A DNA stretch of 64,000 bases from Giesbergeria anulus (GTDB lineage Bacteria > Pseudomonadota > Gammaproteobacteria > Burkholderiales > Burkholderiaceae_C). The stretch's first letter is position 1, and every line of letters begins with the position of its first letter. The stretch spans positions 105,373-169,372 of the forward strand of contig NZ_FOGD01000005.1 of NCBI RefSeq assembly GCF_900111115.1, written 5' to 3'. This document shows, in pieces, positions 37,944 to 46,965 of this stretch. Under the pieces are notes generated by a model, which did no database searches, was not told the DNA's origin, and was given only the letters and a program-made list of their open reading frames with translations. Both the position numbers and the translations under genes were made by a program.

Positions 37944-38288
37944 ATGGCCAGTTACACCATCACCATCGAAGAAACCGGGCAAACCTACCGCTGCTCCGAC
38001 GAGTTGTCGCTGCTGGTGGGCATGGAAGCCTTGGGCAAGAAGGGAATTCCGGTGGGCTGTCGCAACGGGGGTTGTGGCGTTTGCAAAGTGCAGATCGTTC
38101 AGGGGCAGTATGTGTCGCGCGTCATGAGCCGCGACCATGTCAGCGCCGAAGACGAAGCCCAAGGCCGGGTGCTGTCATGCCGGGTACGCCCGGCCAGTGA
38201 CATCACCTTGCGCGTGCTCGGAACCATGAAAAAGAACGTCTGCGGTCTGGTTGGGGCAGCAGACGCCTCTGTTGTCCACTCAACCTAA
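37944..38288 (+). CDS. XylT/DmpQ-type [2Fe-2S] ferredoxin (copy 2)
   Basis: A 114-residue ferredoxin with [11 protein letters not shown] and a downstream SCRVRPA cysteine, paralogous to the one at 33568. It probably reactivates the catechol 2,3-dioxygenase encoded 18 bases downstream. Being first after a divergent regulator, it likely opens the second transcription unit of the phenol cluster. Confidence 0.9.
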   Translation: MASYTITIEETGQTYRCSDELSLLVGMEALGKKGIPVGCRNGGCGVCKVQIVQGQYVSRVMSRDHVSAEDEAQGRVLSCRVRPASDITLRVLGTMKKNVCGLVGAADASVVHST

Positions 38289-38306
38289 AAAATCTGGAGA
38301 CACTCC

Positions 38307-39233
38307 ATGGCAATCACTGGTGTTTTGCGCCCTGGACACGCGGTTTTGCGCGTGTTGGACTTGGACGAATCGGTACATTTTTATACCGAAGTGCTGGGCC
38401 TGAAAGAAACGGGCCGCGACAAGTCGGGCCGTGTCTACTTCAAGTGCTGGGATGAGCGCGACCACCACAGCTTTGTCATCCGCAAGGCCGACCGGGCTGG
38501 CATGGATTGCTTTGGCTTCAAGGTGCAAAACGCTGCGGTGCTCAACACCTTGGAAGGCCGCCTGCGCGAGTACGGCGTCGTCACTGAGCGCGTGCCTGCC
38601 GGTGAAATGCTAGAGACCGGCGAGCGTGTGCGCTTTCACTTGCCCACCGGCCACCTGATCGAGCTGTATGCCGAAAAAACCTCGGTGGGCAATGGCTTAG
38701 GCGATATGAACCCCGAAGCGTGGCTGGCCGACCAAAAGGGCATCTCGCCCATCCGTATGGATCACGCACTGATTTACGGTGGCGACATCGACGGCAACCG
38801 CAAGCTGTTTGAAGACGTGCTGGACTTCACCTTGGTCGAGCGCGTCAAGCTCGAAGACGGCGTGACCGATTTGGCTACTTGGCTGACCTGCTCGAACAAG
38901 GCCCACGACATCGCCATGGTGCGCCACTCCGAAGACAACAAGCTGCACCACGTTTCCTTCTTGCTGGAAACTTGGGAGCAGGTGCTGCGCGCCGCCGACA
39001 TCATGTCGATGAACCGCGTCTCGATTGACATTGGCCCCACCCGCCACGGCATTACCCGTGGCACCACCATCTATTTCTTTGATCCCTCCGGTAACCGCTT
39101 GGAAACCTTCAGCGGTGGCTACCAGTGGTACCCCGACCACCACCCCATCACTTGGACATGGGATCAAGTGGGCCGTGGCATTTTCTACCACGACCGCAAG
39201 CTCAACGAGGCTTTCTTGAGCGTGTTGACCTGA
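38307..39233 (+). CDS. Catechol 2,3-dioxygenase (copy 2, XylE-like)
   Basis: A 308-residue extradiol dioxygenase with ligands H153 (MDHALIY), H215 (LHHVSF) and E266 (GNRLETF), spaced almost exactly as in XylE. It lacks the insertion seen in copy 1 and is closer to classical XylE/DmpB. It is followed immediately by the DUF336 gene and dmpC. The two copies may differ in tolerance of substituted catechols (inference). Confidence 0.95.
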   Translation: MAITGVLRPGHAVLRVLDLDESVHFYTEVLGLKETGRDKSGRVYFKCWDERDHHSFVIRKADRAGMDCFGFKVQNAAVLNTLEGRLREYGVVTERVPAGEMLETGERVRFHLPTGHLIELYAEKTSVGNGLGDMNPEAWLADQKGISPIRMDHALIYGGDIDGNRKLFEDVLDFTLVERVKLEDGVTDLATWLTCSNKAHDIAMVRHSEDNKLHHVSFLLETWEQVLRAADIMSMNRVSIDIGPTRHGITRGTTIYFFDPSGNRLETFSGGYQWYPDHHPITWTWDQVGRGIFYHDRKLNEAFLSVLT

Positions 39234-39234
39234 T

Positions 39235-39678
39235 ATGAGCATGGCACCCGAACTTGTAAGCGTGGTGCAGCACAACCTGTCTTGGCAAGCAGCACACGCT
39301 GCCGCCGGGGCTGCCGCCGAGGCGGCGGCCCAAATGGGGGTGCTGGTGAACATCGCAGTAGTCGATTGCAGCGGCCTGCCCGCTGCTTTTGTGCGCCTGC
39401 CCGGCGCACCTTTGCATTCCATCGACATTGCCAAAGACAAAGCCTATACGGCAGTCGGTTTTGGCCTGCCTACCAGCCGCTGGCACAAGGTGCTACAGCA
39501 GCACTCTGCCGCCGTGCGCGAGGGCCTGCCACAGCGCCCGCGCTTTGTCGGTTTTGGCGGCGGTCTGCCCATCGTCATCCACGGCCAGCGCGTCGGTGGC
39601 ATTGGCGTGTCGGGTGGCAGCGAGGAAGAAGACGAAATCATCGCCCAAGCGGGTTTGCGCGCGTTGGGCTTGGCGTAA
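39235..39678 (+). CDS. DUF336/GlcG-HbpS family protein
   Basis: A 147-residue protein of the GlcG/HbpS (DUF336) family: VNIAVVDCSGLPAAFVRLPGAP, DIAKDKAYTAVGF and GGLPIVIHGQRVGGIGVSGG. Members occur in many aromatic and glycolate operons; some bind haem or cofactors, but the role in meta-cleavage is not settled. The ATG lies one base after the dioxygenase stop, so it is coupled to it. Confidence 0.85.
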   Translation: MSMAPELVSVVQHNLSWQAAHAAAGAAAEAAAQMGVLVNIAVVDCSGLPAAFVRLPGAPLHSIDIAKDKAYTAVGFGLPTSRWHKVLQQHSAAVREGLPQRPRFVGFGGGLPIVIHGQRVGGIGVSGGSEEEDEIIAQAGLRALGLA

Positions 39679-39706
39679 TCGGCCAGCAATCAACAAGGAA
39701 TTTCCC

Positions 39707-41161
39707 ATGAAACAGGTACTCAACTTTATCAACGGCCAACATGAGGCCAGTGAAAAAACTTTCCCTAAGCACTCGCCACTGAACAATGCAGTGATTGCCG
39801 ATGTGCATGAAGCCAGCCGCGCCCAAGTGGACGCTGCCGTAGCGGCTGCCCGTGCCGCACTGGATGGCCCTTGGGGCAAGATGACCGTGGCCGAGCGCGT
39901 CGAGCGCCTGTACGCTGTGGCCGATGGCATCAACAAGCGTTTTGACGAGTTTTTGGCCGCCGAATGCGCCGACACCGGCAAGCCCCGCAGCTTGGCTAGC
40001 CATATCGATATCCCCCGTGGTGCGGCCAACTTCAAGGTGTTTGCCGATGTGGTGAAAAACGTCGCTACCGAATTTTTTGAAACCGCCACCCCCGATGGCA
40101 AGAGCGCTATCAACTACGGCTACCGCACCCCCGTGGGCGTGGTCGGCGTGATTTGCCCTTGGAACCTGCCCCTGCTGCTGATGACATGGAAAGTCGGCCC
40201 AGCGCTGGCTTGCGGCAACACCGTAGTCGTTAAGCCCTCAGAAGAAACCCCACAAACCGCCGCCCTGCTGGGCGAGGTGATGAACGAAGCGGGCATTCCC
40301 CCCGGCGTTTACAACGTGGTGCATGGCTTTGGCCCCGATTCGGCGGGCGAGTTTGTCACCACCCACCCCGGCGTGGATGCCATCACCTTCACCGGCGAAA
40401 CCCGCACCGGCGAAATCATCATGCGTGCCGCCGCCAAGGGTTCGCGCCCGGTCAGTTTGGAAATGGGCGGCAAAAACGCTGCCATCATTTTTGAAGATGC
40501 CGACTTTGACGCCGCCATCGAAGGCACGCTGCGTTCGGCTTTTGTCAACAGCGGCCAAGTGTGCTTGGGCACCGAGCGCGTCTATGTGCAGCGCCCGATT
40601 TTTGATAAGTTTGTCGCCGAGCTGAAAAAGCAAGTCGAAGGCTGGAAAATTGGCCTGCCCGAAGATGCCGACACCAAGCTTGGCCCCGTCATCAGCAAAG
40701 AACACCAAGCCAAGGTGCTGTCGTACTACAAGCTGGCGGTGGAAGAAGGCGCAACGGTAGTGACTGGCGGCGGCGTGCCCAACATGGGCGCAGGCTTCTC
40801 TGAAGGTGCTTGGGTACAACCGACTATCTGGACGGGCCTGCCCGAAACCGCCCGCGTGATTAAAGAAGAAATCTTTGGCCCCTGCTGCCATATTGCCCCC
40901 TTCGATACCGAAGAGGAAGTGCTGGCCAAGGCCAACGATAACGTCTATGGTTTGGCCACTGCCATCTGGACACGCGACGTCTCGCGCGCCCACCGCGTGG
41001 CGCAAAAGATGAAGGTTGGCCTGTCGTGGGTCAATAGCTGGTTCTTGCGCGATTTGCGCACGCCATTTGGTGGTGCCAAGCAATCGGGCATTGGCCGCGA
41101 AGGCGGCGTGCATTCGCTGGAGTTCTATACCGAACTCAAAAACGTTTGTATCAAACTCTAA
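39707..41161 (+). CDS. dmpC: 2-Hydroxymuconic semialdehyde dehydrogenase (DmpC)
   Basis: A 484-residue NAD-dependent aldehyde dehydrogenase (DmpC is about 486). VSLEMGGKNAAIIFEDAD holds the catalytic Glu and SGQVCLGTERV the catalytic Cys. It oxidises 2-hydroxymuconic semialdehyde to 2-hydroxymuconate, the oxalocrotonate branch. AAGGAATTTCCC precedes the ATG at 39707; an open frame reaching back to 39389 overlaps the DUF336 gene and is rejected. Confidence 0.95.
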   Translation: MKQVLNFINGQHEASEKTFPKHSPLNNAVIADVHEASRAQVDAAVAAARAALDGPWGKMTVAERVERLYAVADGINKRFDEFLAAECADTGKPRSLASHIDIPRGAANFKVFADVVKNVATEFFETATPDGKSAINYGYRTPVGVVGVICPWNLPLLLMTWKVGPALACGNTVVVKPSEETPQTAALLGEVMNEAGIPPGVYNVVHGFGPDSAGEFVTTHPGVDAITFTGETRTGEIIMRAAAKGSRPVSLEMGGKNAAIIFEDADFDAAIEGTLRSAFVNSGQVCLGTERVYVQRPIFDKFVAELKKQVEGWKIGLPEDADTKLGPVISKEHQAKVLSYYKLAVEEGATVVTGGGVPNMGAGFSEGAWVQPTIWTGLPETARVIKEEIFGPCCHIAPFDTEEEVLAKANDNVYGLATAIWTRDVSRAHRVAQKMKVGLSWVNSWFLRDLRTPFGGAKQSGIGREGGVHSLEFYTELKNVCIKL

Positions 41162-41171
41162 GGACTAGGCC

Positions 41172-42023
41172 ATGAGCAACCCGGAAATTGCCGGTTCTGT
41201 CATGGCTGCTGGCATCCGCACCAATGTGCACGATGTCGGCAGCGGCCATCCTGTGTTGCTGATCCACGGCTCTGGCCCCGGCGTTTGCGCTTGGGCCAAT
41301 TGGCGTTTGGTAATGCCTGAGCTGGCACAACAAGCCCGCGTCATTGCCCCCGACATGGTGGGCTTTGGTTTTACCGACCGCCCCGAAGGCCAGCCGTACA
41401 ACATGGATGCGTGGGTAGCGCAGGCTGTGGGCGTATTGGACGCCTTGGGCATCGCCAAAACCGATTTGGTGGGCAACTCCTTTGGCGGTGCGCTGGCGCT
41501 GGCCCTGACCATTCGCCACCCAGAGCGCGTGCGCCGTTTGGTGCTGATGGGCAGCGTGGGCGTGCCCTTCCAGATCACCAAGGGCTTGGATGATGTCTGG
41601 GGCTATGAGCCTTCGTTTGAGAATATGCGCCGCATCATGGACGTGTTTGCCTACGACCGCAATTTGGTCAATGACGAACTGGCCCGCCTGCGCTACGAAG
41701 CCAGCATCCGCCCCGGCTTTCAAGAATCGTTCTCGGCCATGTTCCCAGCGCCACGCCAACGCTGGGTAGATGCCATGTGCAGCGCCGAGGCCGACATCCG
41801 CGCCCTGCCGCACCAAGTGCTGATCGTGCATGGGCGCGATGACCAAGTGATTCCGCTGTCCACCTCACTGACGCTGTCGCAGTGGATTGCGCGCTCGCAA
41901 CTGCACGTTTTCGGCCAGTGCGGCCACTGGACGCAAATTGAACATTCGGCCCGTTTTGCCCGTTTGGTGCGCGACTTTTTGGCCGAGGCTGGCCCTGCCG
42001 AGCCAACCCCCTTGAACCCTTGA
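41172..42023 (+). CDS. dmpD: 2-Hydroxymuconic semialdehyde hydrolase (DmpD)
   Basis: A 283-residue alpha/beta hydrolase with S103 in GNSFGG, D224 in GRDDQVIP and H252 in GQCGHW. It hydrolyses ring-cleavage products directly to 2-hydroxypenta-2,4-dienoate, the branch used for ketone-type products. It is related to, but clearly distinct from, the hydrolase at 14079-14900. Ten bases separate it from dmpC. Confidence 0.93.
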   Translation: MSNPEIAGSVMAAGIRTNVHDVGSGHPVLLIHGSGPGVCAWANWRLVMPELAQQARVIAPDMVGFGFTDRPEGQPYNMDAWVAQAVGVLDALGIAKTDLVGNSFGGALALALTIRHPERVRRLVLMGSVGVPFQITKGLDDVWGYEPSFENMRRIMDVFAYDRNLVNDELARLRYEASIRPGFQESFSAMFPAPRQRWVDAMCSAEADIRALPHQVLIVHGRDDQVIPLSTSLTLSQWIARSQLHVFGQCGHWTQIEHSARFARLVRDFLAEAGPAEPTPLNP

Positions 42024-42031
42024 GGACTGTA

Positions 42032-42814
42032 ATGACCCCTGAACTGATTGAGCAGCTTGGCGACGAGCTTTTTGACGCGCTGCAAGGCCGCAAAACCTTG
42101 GCCCCGCTGACCAGCCGCCACCCCGACATCACCATTGCCGACGCCTACGCCGTGCAGCAACGCATGATGGCGCGCCGTTTGGCCGCTGGCGAGCGTGTGA
42201 TTGGCAAAAAAATCGGCGTTACCAGCAAAGCGGTGATGAATATGCTGGGCGTGTACCAGCCCGACTTTGGCTGGCTCACCGATGGCATGGTCTACAACGA
42301 AGGCGAAGCTATCCCCGCCGACACCCTGATCCAGCCCAAGGCCGAAGGCGAAATCGCCTTCATGCTGAAAAAGACACTCAAAGGCCCCGGCATCACGGCG
42401 GCTGATGTGTTGGCCGCCACCGAAGGCGTGATGGCCTGCTTTGAGATCGTCGATTCGCGCATCCAAGATTGGAAAATCAAAATCCAAGACACCGTGGCCG
42501 ACAACGCCTCTTGCGGTGTGTTTGTGCTGGGCGACCGGTTGGTCGATCCGCGCGACGTCGATCTGGCCACCTGCGGCATGGTGCTCGAAAAGAACGGCGA
42601 GATCGTGGCTACTGGAGCAGGCGCGGCGGCACTGGGCCACCCAGCCAACGCTGTGGCTTGGCTGGCCAATACCTTAGGCGCGCACGGCATTGCACTGGAA
42701 GCCGGTGAGGTGGTGTTGTCAGGCTCGCTGGGCATCATGGTGCCCGTCGTTGCTGGCGACAACCTGCGTGTGACGATTGGCGGCATCGGCGGTTGCTCGG
42801 TGCGCTTTGTCTGA
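42032..42814 (+). CDS. dmpE: 2-Oxopent-4-enoate (2-hydroxypenta-2,4-dienoate) hydratase (DmpE)
   Basis: A 260-residue hydratase (DmpE is about 261) of the fumarylacetoacetase-like group: [27 protein letters not shown], and [11 protein letters not shown] in the metal-binding region. It adds water to 2-hydroxypenta-2,4-dienoate giving 4-hydroxy-2-oxovalerate. It is paralogous to dmpH downstream. The ATG at 42032 follows GAGGACTGTA. Confidence 0.94.
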   Translation: MTPELIEQLGDELFDALQGRKTLAPLTSRHPDITIADAYAVQQRMMARRLAAGERVIGKKIGVTSKAVMNMLGVYQPDFGWLTDGMVYNEGEAIPADTLIQPKAEGEIAFMLKKTLKGPGITAADVLAATEGVMACFEIVDSRIQDWKIKIQDTVADNASCGVFVLGDRLVDPRDVDLATCGMVLEKNGEIVATGAGAAALGHPANAVAWLANTLGAHGIALEAGEVVLSGSLGIMVPVVAGDNLRVTIGGIGGCSVRFV

Positions 42815-42833
42815 TTTTTTGGAAAGAACTGCA

Positions 42834-43745
42834 ATGGCAAAAATCAAATGTGCCCTGATCGGGCCTGGCAACATTGGTACCGACTTGCTGGCCAAGCTGC
42901 AACGCAGCCCCGTGCTGGAGCCGGTGTGGATGGTGGGTATCGACCCCGAATCTGACGGCCTCAAGCGTGCCAAAGAAATGGGCCTCAAAACCACCGCCGA
43001 AGGCGTCGATGGCTTGATCCCCCACATGAAGGCCGACGGCGTGCAAATCGTCTTTGACGCCACCAGCGCTTACGTCCACGCTGAAAACAGCCGCAAAGTG
43101 AACGAACAAGGCGCGCTGATGATCGACCTGACGCCAGCGGCCATTGGCCCCTACTGCGTGCCCCCAGTCAACCTGAAAGACCATGTGGGCAAGGGCGAGA
43201 TGAACGTGAACATGGTCACTTGCGGCGGCCAAGCCACCATACCGATGGTGGCCGCAGTGAGCCGCGTGCAGCCCGTGGCTTATGGCGAGATCGTGGCGAC
43301 CGTGTCGTCCAAATCGGTCGGCCCCGGCACACGCAAGAACATCGATGAATTTACCCGCACCACCGCTGGCGCAGTGGAAAAGGTGGGCGGCGCTAAAAAG
43401 GGCAAGGCGATCATCATCGTCAACCCCGCCGAGCCACCGCTCATCATGCGCGACACCGTGCATTGCCTGACCGAAAGCGAGCCAGACCAAGCGGCCATCA
43501 CCCAGTCCATCCACGACATGATCAAGGAAGTGCAAAAGTACGTTCCTGGTTATCGCTTGGTCAATGGCCCGGTGTTTGATGGCAACCGCGTCTCCGTCTT
43601 CTTGGAAGTAGAAGGCTTGGGCGACTACCTGCCCAAATACGCGGGCAACCTCGACATCATGACCGCTGCGGCTGCCCGCACCGCCGAGATGTTTGCCGAA
43701 GAAATGATTGCTGGCCGCCTGACCCTCAACCCCGTGGCCGCCTAA
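42834..43745 (+). CDS. dmpF: Acetaldehyde dehydrogenase, acylating (DmpF)
   Basis: A 303-residue enzyme with the NAD motif GPGNIGTD at the N-terminus and the catalytic Cys in [14 protein letters not shown]. It converts acetaldehyde, NAD+ and CoA to acetyl-CoA and works in complex with DmpG, receiving acetaldehyde through a tunnel. The start at 42834 is set by [13 protein letters not shown]; a longer frame overlaps dmpE. Confidence 0.96.
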   Translation: MAKIKCALIGPGNIGTDLLAKLQRSPVLEPVWMVGIDPESDGLKRAKEMGLKTTAEGVDGLIPHMKADGVQIVFDATSAYVHAENSRKVNEQGALMIDLTPAAIGPYCVPPVNLKDHVGKGEMNVNMVTCGGQATIPMVAAVSRVQPVAYGEIVATVSSKSVGPGTRKNIDEFTRTTAGAVEKVGGAKKGKAIIIVNPAEPPLIMRDTVHCLTESEPDQAAITQSIHDMIKEVQKYVPGYRLVNGPVFDGNRVSVFLEVEGLGDYLPKYAGNLDIMTAAAARTAEMFAEEMIAGRLTLNPVAA

Positions 43746-43758
43746 GGAGAACCGCAAC

Positions 43759-44799
43759 ATGAGCAACACCCTCAAAGGCAAAAAAGTCCGTCTGCACGAC
43801 ATGACCCTGCGCGACGGCATGCACCCCAAGCGCCACCTGATGTCGCTGGAGCAAATGAAGTCCATCGCCACCGGCTTGGACGATGCTGGCATTCCGCTGA
43901 TTGAAGTCACCCACGGCGACGGCTTGGGCGGCTCTTCCGTCAACTATGGCTTCCCCGCACACACCGACGAGGAATACCTCAGCACCGTGATCCCGCTGAT
44001 GAAGCAGGCCAAAATCTCGGCGCTGCTGCTGCCCGGTATTGGTACTGTCGATCACCTGAAAATGGCGCACGACTTGGGCGTGAGCACCATCCGCGTGGCG
44101 ACCCATTGCACCGAGGCCGATGTGTCTGAACAGCACATCAGCTTGGCGCGCAAGATGGGCATGGACACCGTGGGCTTCTTGATGATGGCGCACATGAACT
44201 CTGCCTCCGGCTTGGTCAAGCAGGCCAAGCTGATGGAAGGCTACGGCGCTAACTGCATCTACGTCACCGACTCAGCAGGCCACCTGCTGCCCGACGGCGT
44301 GAAAGAGCGCCTGAGCGCCGTGCGCGCCGCGCTGAACCCCGAAACCGAATTGGGCTTCCACGGCCACCACAATTTGGCGATGGGCGTAGCCAACAGCTTG
44401 GCAGCAATTGAAGTCGGTTGCAGCCGCATCGACGCCGCTGCCGCTGGTTTGGGCGCTGGCGCAGGCAACACGCCGATGGAAGTGCTGGTAGCCGTGTGCG
44501 ACCTGATGGGCATTGAAACCGGTGTTGATGTGTTCAAGATCCAAGACGTGGCCGAAGATTTGGTCTTCCCGATCATGGACTTCCCAATTCGCATTGACCG
44601 CGACGCCCTGACGTTGGGTTATGCCGGTGTCTACGGTTCTTTCTTGCTGTTTGCCAAGCGCGCTGCCGTCAAGTACGGCATCTCGGCCCGTGAAATTCTG
44701 GTCGAAATGGGCCGCCGTGGCATGGTCGGTGGTCAAGAAGACATGATCGAAGACACCGCCCTGACGCTGGCCAAAGCCCGTGGTTTGAAAGTTTCCTGA
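43759..44799 (+). CDS. dmpG: 4-Hydroxy-2-oxovalerate aldolase (DmpG)
   Basis: A 346-residue TIM-barrel aldolase with [15 protein letters not shown] at the N-terminus and [15 protein letters not shown] supplying metal-ligand histidines. It cleaves 4-hydroxy-2-oxovalerate to pyruvate and acetaldehyde and hands the aldehyde to DmpF, encoded 14 bases upstream. Confidence 0.96.
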   Translation: MSNTLKGKKVRLHDMTLRDGMHPKRHLMSLEQMKSIATGLDDAGIPLIEVTHGDGLGGSSVNYGFPAHTDEEYLSTVIPLMKQAKISALLLPGIGTVDHLKMAHDLGVSTIRVATHCTEADVSEQHISLARKMGMDTVGFLMMAHMNSASGLVKQAKLMEGYGANCIYVTDSAGHLLPDGVKERLSAVRAALNPETELGFHGHHNLAMGVANSLAAIEVGCSRIDAAAAGLGAGAGNTPMEVLVAVCDLMGIETGVDVFKIQDVAEDLVFPIMDFPIRIDRDALTLGYAGVYGSFLLFAKRAAVKYGISAREILVEMGRRGMVGGQEDMIEDTALTLAKARGLKVS

Positions 44800-44808
44800 G
44801 GAATTGCT

Positions 44809-45597
44809 ATGGCACTGAACGCATCCACGCTAGACCAACTGGCCCAGCACCTAGAAAACTGCCAATTGCAGGCCCAAGACACCCTGAAGATCACCGAAGC
44901 CCACCCAGAGATGGATTGGGACGATGCCTACGCCATCCAAGACCGCATCCTTGCCAGCAAGCTGGCCAAGGGCGCGCGCGTGGTGGGCTACAAAGCTGGT
45001 TTGACCTCGCACGCCAAAATGAAGCAAATGGGCGTCACTGACCCCGTGTTTGGCTTTTTGGTCGATGAATACGTCGTGCCTGAAGGCGGCGAGGTCAAGG
45101 TCAGCGAGCTCATCCACCCCAAGGTGGAGCCAGAAATCTGCTTTATCACCCGCACCGAACTCAAAGGCCCCGGCTGCCACATTGGCGCGGTGCTGGCGGC
45201 CTGCGACGTGGTGCTGCCCGGCATTGAAGTGATTGACAGCCGCTACCGCGATTTCAAGTTTGACCTCAAGAGCGTGATTGCCGATAACACCTCGGCCTCG
45301 CGTTTTGTCGTGGGTGGCCGCATTGCCTCGGCGCGTGATGTCGATCTGCGCACGCTGGGCGTGGTGCTAGAAAAAAACGGTGAACCCGTGGCTTTGGGTG
45401 CTGGCGCTGCCGTGCTCGGCCACCCTGCCGCTGCCGTAGCGATGTTGGTAAACCACTTGGGCCGCCGGGGCCAATCCTTGCCTGCCGGTAGCCTGATTTT
45501 GTCGGGCGGCATCACCGAAGCCGTGCCCGTGCAAGCGGGTGACAACGTGACCTTGCGCATCCAAGACTTGGGTAGCGTCTCGGTGCGTTTCGTCTAA
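44809..45597 (+). CDS. dmpH: 4-Oxalocrotonate (2-oxo-3-hexenedioate) decarboxylase (DmpH)
   Basis: A 262-residue protein homologous to DmpE (GYKAGLTSHAKMKQMGV, VEPEICFITR, GIEVIDSRYRDFKF). In the oxalocrotonate branch it decarboxylates the keto form made by DmpI to 2-hydroxypenta-2,4-dienoate. It is the last gene before a strong terminator. Confidence 0.94.
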   Translation: MALNASTLDQLAQHLENCQLQAQDTLKITEAHPEMDWDDAYAIQDRILASKLAKGARVVGYKAGLTSHAKMKQMGVTDPVFGFLVDEYVVPEGGEVKVSELIHPKVEPEICFITRTELKGPGCHIGAVLAACDVVLPGIEVIDSRYRDFKFDLKSVIADNTSASRFVVGGRIASARDVDLRTLGVVLEKNGEPVALGAGAAVLGHPAAAVAMLVNHLGRRGQSLPAGSLILSGGITEAVPVQAGDNVTLRIQDLGSVSVRFV

Positions 45598-45633
45598 GCA
45601 CCACGCGATTCCAACGGCTGCACCAGCCGTACC

Positions 45634-45667
45634 ACGGGGCCGCGCACTGCGTCGGCCCCGTTTTCTT
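45634..45667 (+). terminator. Rho-independent terminator after dmpH
   Basis: ACGGGGCC and GGCCCCGT make a perfect 8-bp stem with a 12-base loop, followed directly by TTTTCTT. Another small hairpin (ACGGCT/AGCCGT, 45614-45630) precedes it. It should end most transcripts of the dmp operon before the Bug gene and dmpI. Confidence 0.85.
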
Positions 45668-45693
45668 ATGGCGATTTTGAGGAGACAAACCCC

Positions 45694-46695
45694 ATGAGTT
45701 CTGAGTTTCAACCGCATCGGCGTGCTGCTTTGCGTTGGACGGCGGCCGCAGCGGCTGGCGTCGTAGCCCCGGTTTGGGCGCAAGCCAGCGACTGGCCGAG
45801 CAAGCAAGCCATCAAGCTGATCGTGCCGTTCCCAGCCGGTGGCCCCGCCGATGTGATGGGGCGCTTGGTAGCCCAAGTCTTGGGCACCGCCCTCAAGACC
45901 ACTGTGGTGGTAGAAAACAAAGCGGGTGCTGGGGGCAACTTGGGCACAGACCAAATTGCCAAGGCCGCTCCTGATGGCTACACCTTGGGCCTATCGGCGA
46001 TAAGCAGTTTGGCCATTGCGCCCACGCTACAACCCAAGCTGCCCTACAACGTAGAGCGCGACCTGCTACCAATCTCTTTGGTCGGTGTGGCCCGTGGTGC
46101 GCTGGTGGCACATCCGTCAGCGCCCTTCACTGATCTCAAAGGCCTGATTGCCTATGCCAAGGCCCATCCGGGCAAGCTGGCCTATGGCAGTTCTGGGGTA
46201 GGTACCTCCAACCATTTGCAGGGCGAGTATCTGGCGATGCGGGCTGGCATTGAACTGCTGCACATCCCGTACAAGGGCACGGCACCGTTGGCACAAGACC
46301 TGCTGGCAGGGGCCATTCCGATGGCCTTTGAAAGCTCTTTGGTCACGGCAGGCCCCAATGTGCAAACGGGCAAGCTCAAGGCGATTGCCATCACGGCCCA
46401 CGGCAGGGCACCTTTGCTGCCCCAAGTGCCCACCCTAGAGGAGCAAGGCATCACCCCGTTTGATATGCCCACTTGGTTTGGTCTGGTCGGCCCAGCGGGT
46501 TTGCCCAAGGCAATGGTCACTCAGCTAGAGAAAGTGTTGGCCGAAGGCTTAAAAACCCCCACCATGCAAGAGCGCTTTGCAGCCATTGGTGCCGATACCC
46601 GCCCCGGCACTTCGGCGGCGTTTGCCCGCTATATCCGCGAAGAAACCCAGCGTTACGCCACCATCATCCAACAGGCCAAGGTCACTCTGGATTGA
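45694..46695 (+). CDS. Bug-family (TctC-like) periplasmic solute-binding protein
   Basis: A 333-residue protein with an N-terminal signal containing paired arginines (HRRAALRWTAAAAAGVV) and cleavage near VWAQA, then IKLIVPFPAGGPADVMGR and VVENKAGAGGNLG, the hallmarks of Bug/tripartite tricarboxylate binding proteins common in Burkholderiales. It probably captures a carboxylate. No membrane partners are encoded nearby. It sits between the dmpH terminator and dmpI. Confidence 0.92.
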   Translation: MSSEFQPHRRAALRWTAAAAAGVVAPVWAQASDWPSKQAIKLIVPFPAGGPADVMGRLVAQVLGTALKTTVVVENKAGAGGNLGTDQIAKAAPDGYTLGLSAISSLAIAPTLQPKLPYNVERDLLPISLVGVARGALVAHPSAPFTDLKGLIAYAKAHPGKLAYGSSGVGTSNHLQGEYLAMRAGIELLHIPYKGTAPLAQDLLAGAIPMAFESSLVTAGPNVQTGKLKAIAITAHGRAPLLPQVPTLEEQGITPFDMPTWFGLVGPAGLPKAMVTQLEKVLAEGLKTPTMQERFAAIGADTRPGTSAAFARYIREETQRYATIIQQAKVTLD

Positions 46696-46753
46696 TGAAT
46701 AGATGGATGGATACATCCTGTGAATTTTTTAACCCCTGTTTGGAGATAACACC

Positions 46754-46945
46754 ATGCCCTTTGCCCAAATCTACATGATTGAAGGCCGCACTGAAGAACA
46801 AAAGCGCGCCGTGATCGAAAAAGTCACCCAAGCCCTGCACGAAGCCGTAGGCGCTCCCAAAGAGAATGTGCGCGTCTGGATTCAGGATGTGCCCAAAGAG
46901 AACTGGGGCATTGCCGGAGTCAGTGCTAAAGACTTGGGGCGCTAA
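46754..46945 (+). CDS. dmpI: 4-Oxalocrotonate tautomerase (DmpI)
   Basis: A 63-residue 4-OT. After Met removal it has the catalytic Pro1 and Arg11 and Arg39; position 50 is Trp where the classical enzyme has Phe. It isomerises 2-hydroxymuconate to 2-oxo-3-hexenedioate for DmpH. GGAGATAACACC precedes the ATG. It is separated from dmpH by a terminator and the Bug gene, and ends 21 bases from the convergent GspE-like gene. Confidence 0.93.
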   Translation: MPFAQIYMIEGRTEEQKRAVIEKVTQALHEAVGAPKENVRVWIQDVPKENWGIAGVSAKDLGR

Positions 46946-46965
46946 CAGCGCAGCGCCTGAAAGGC

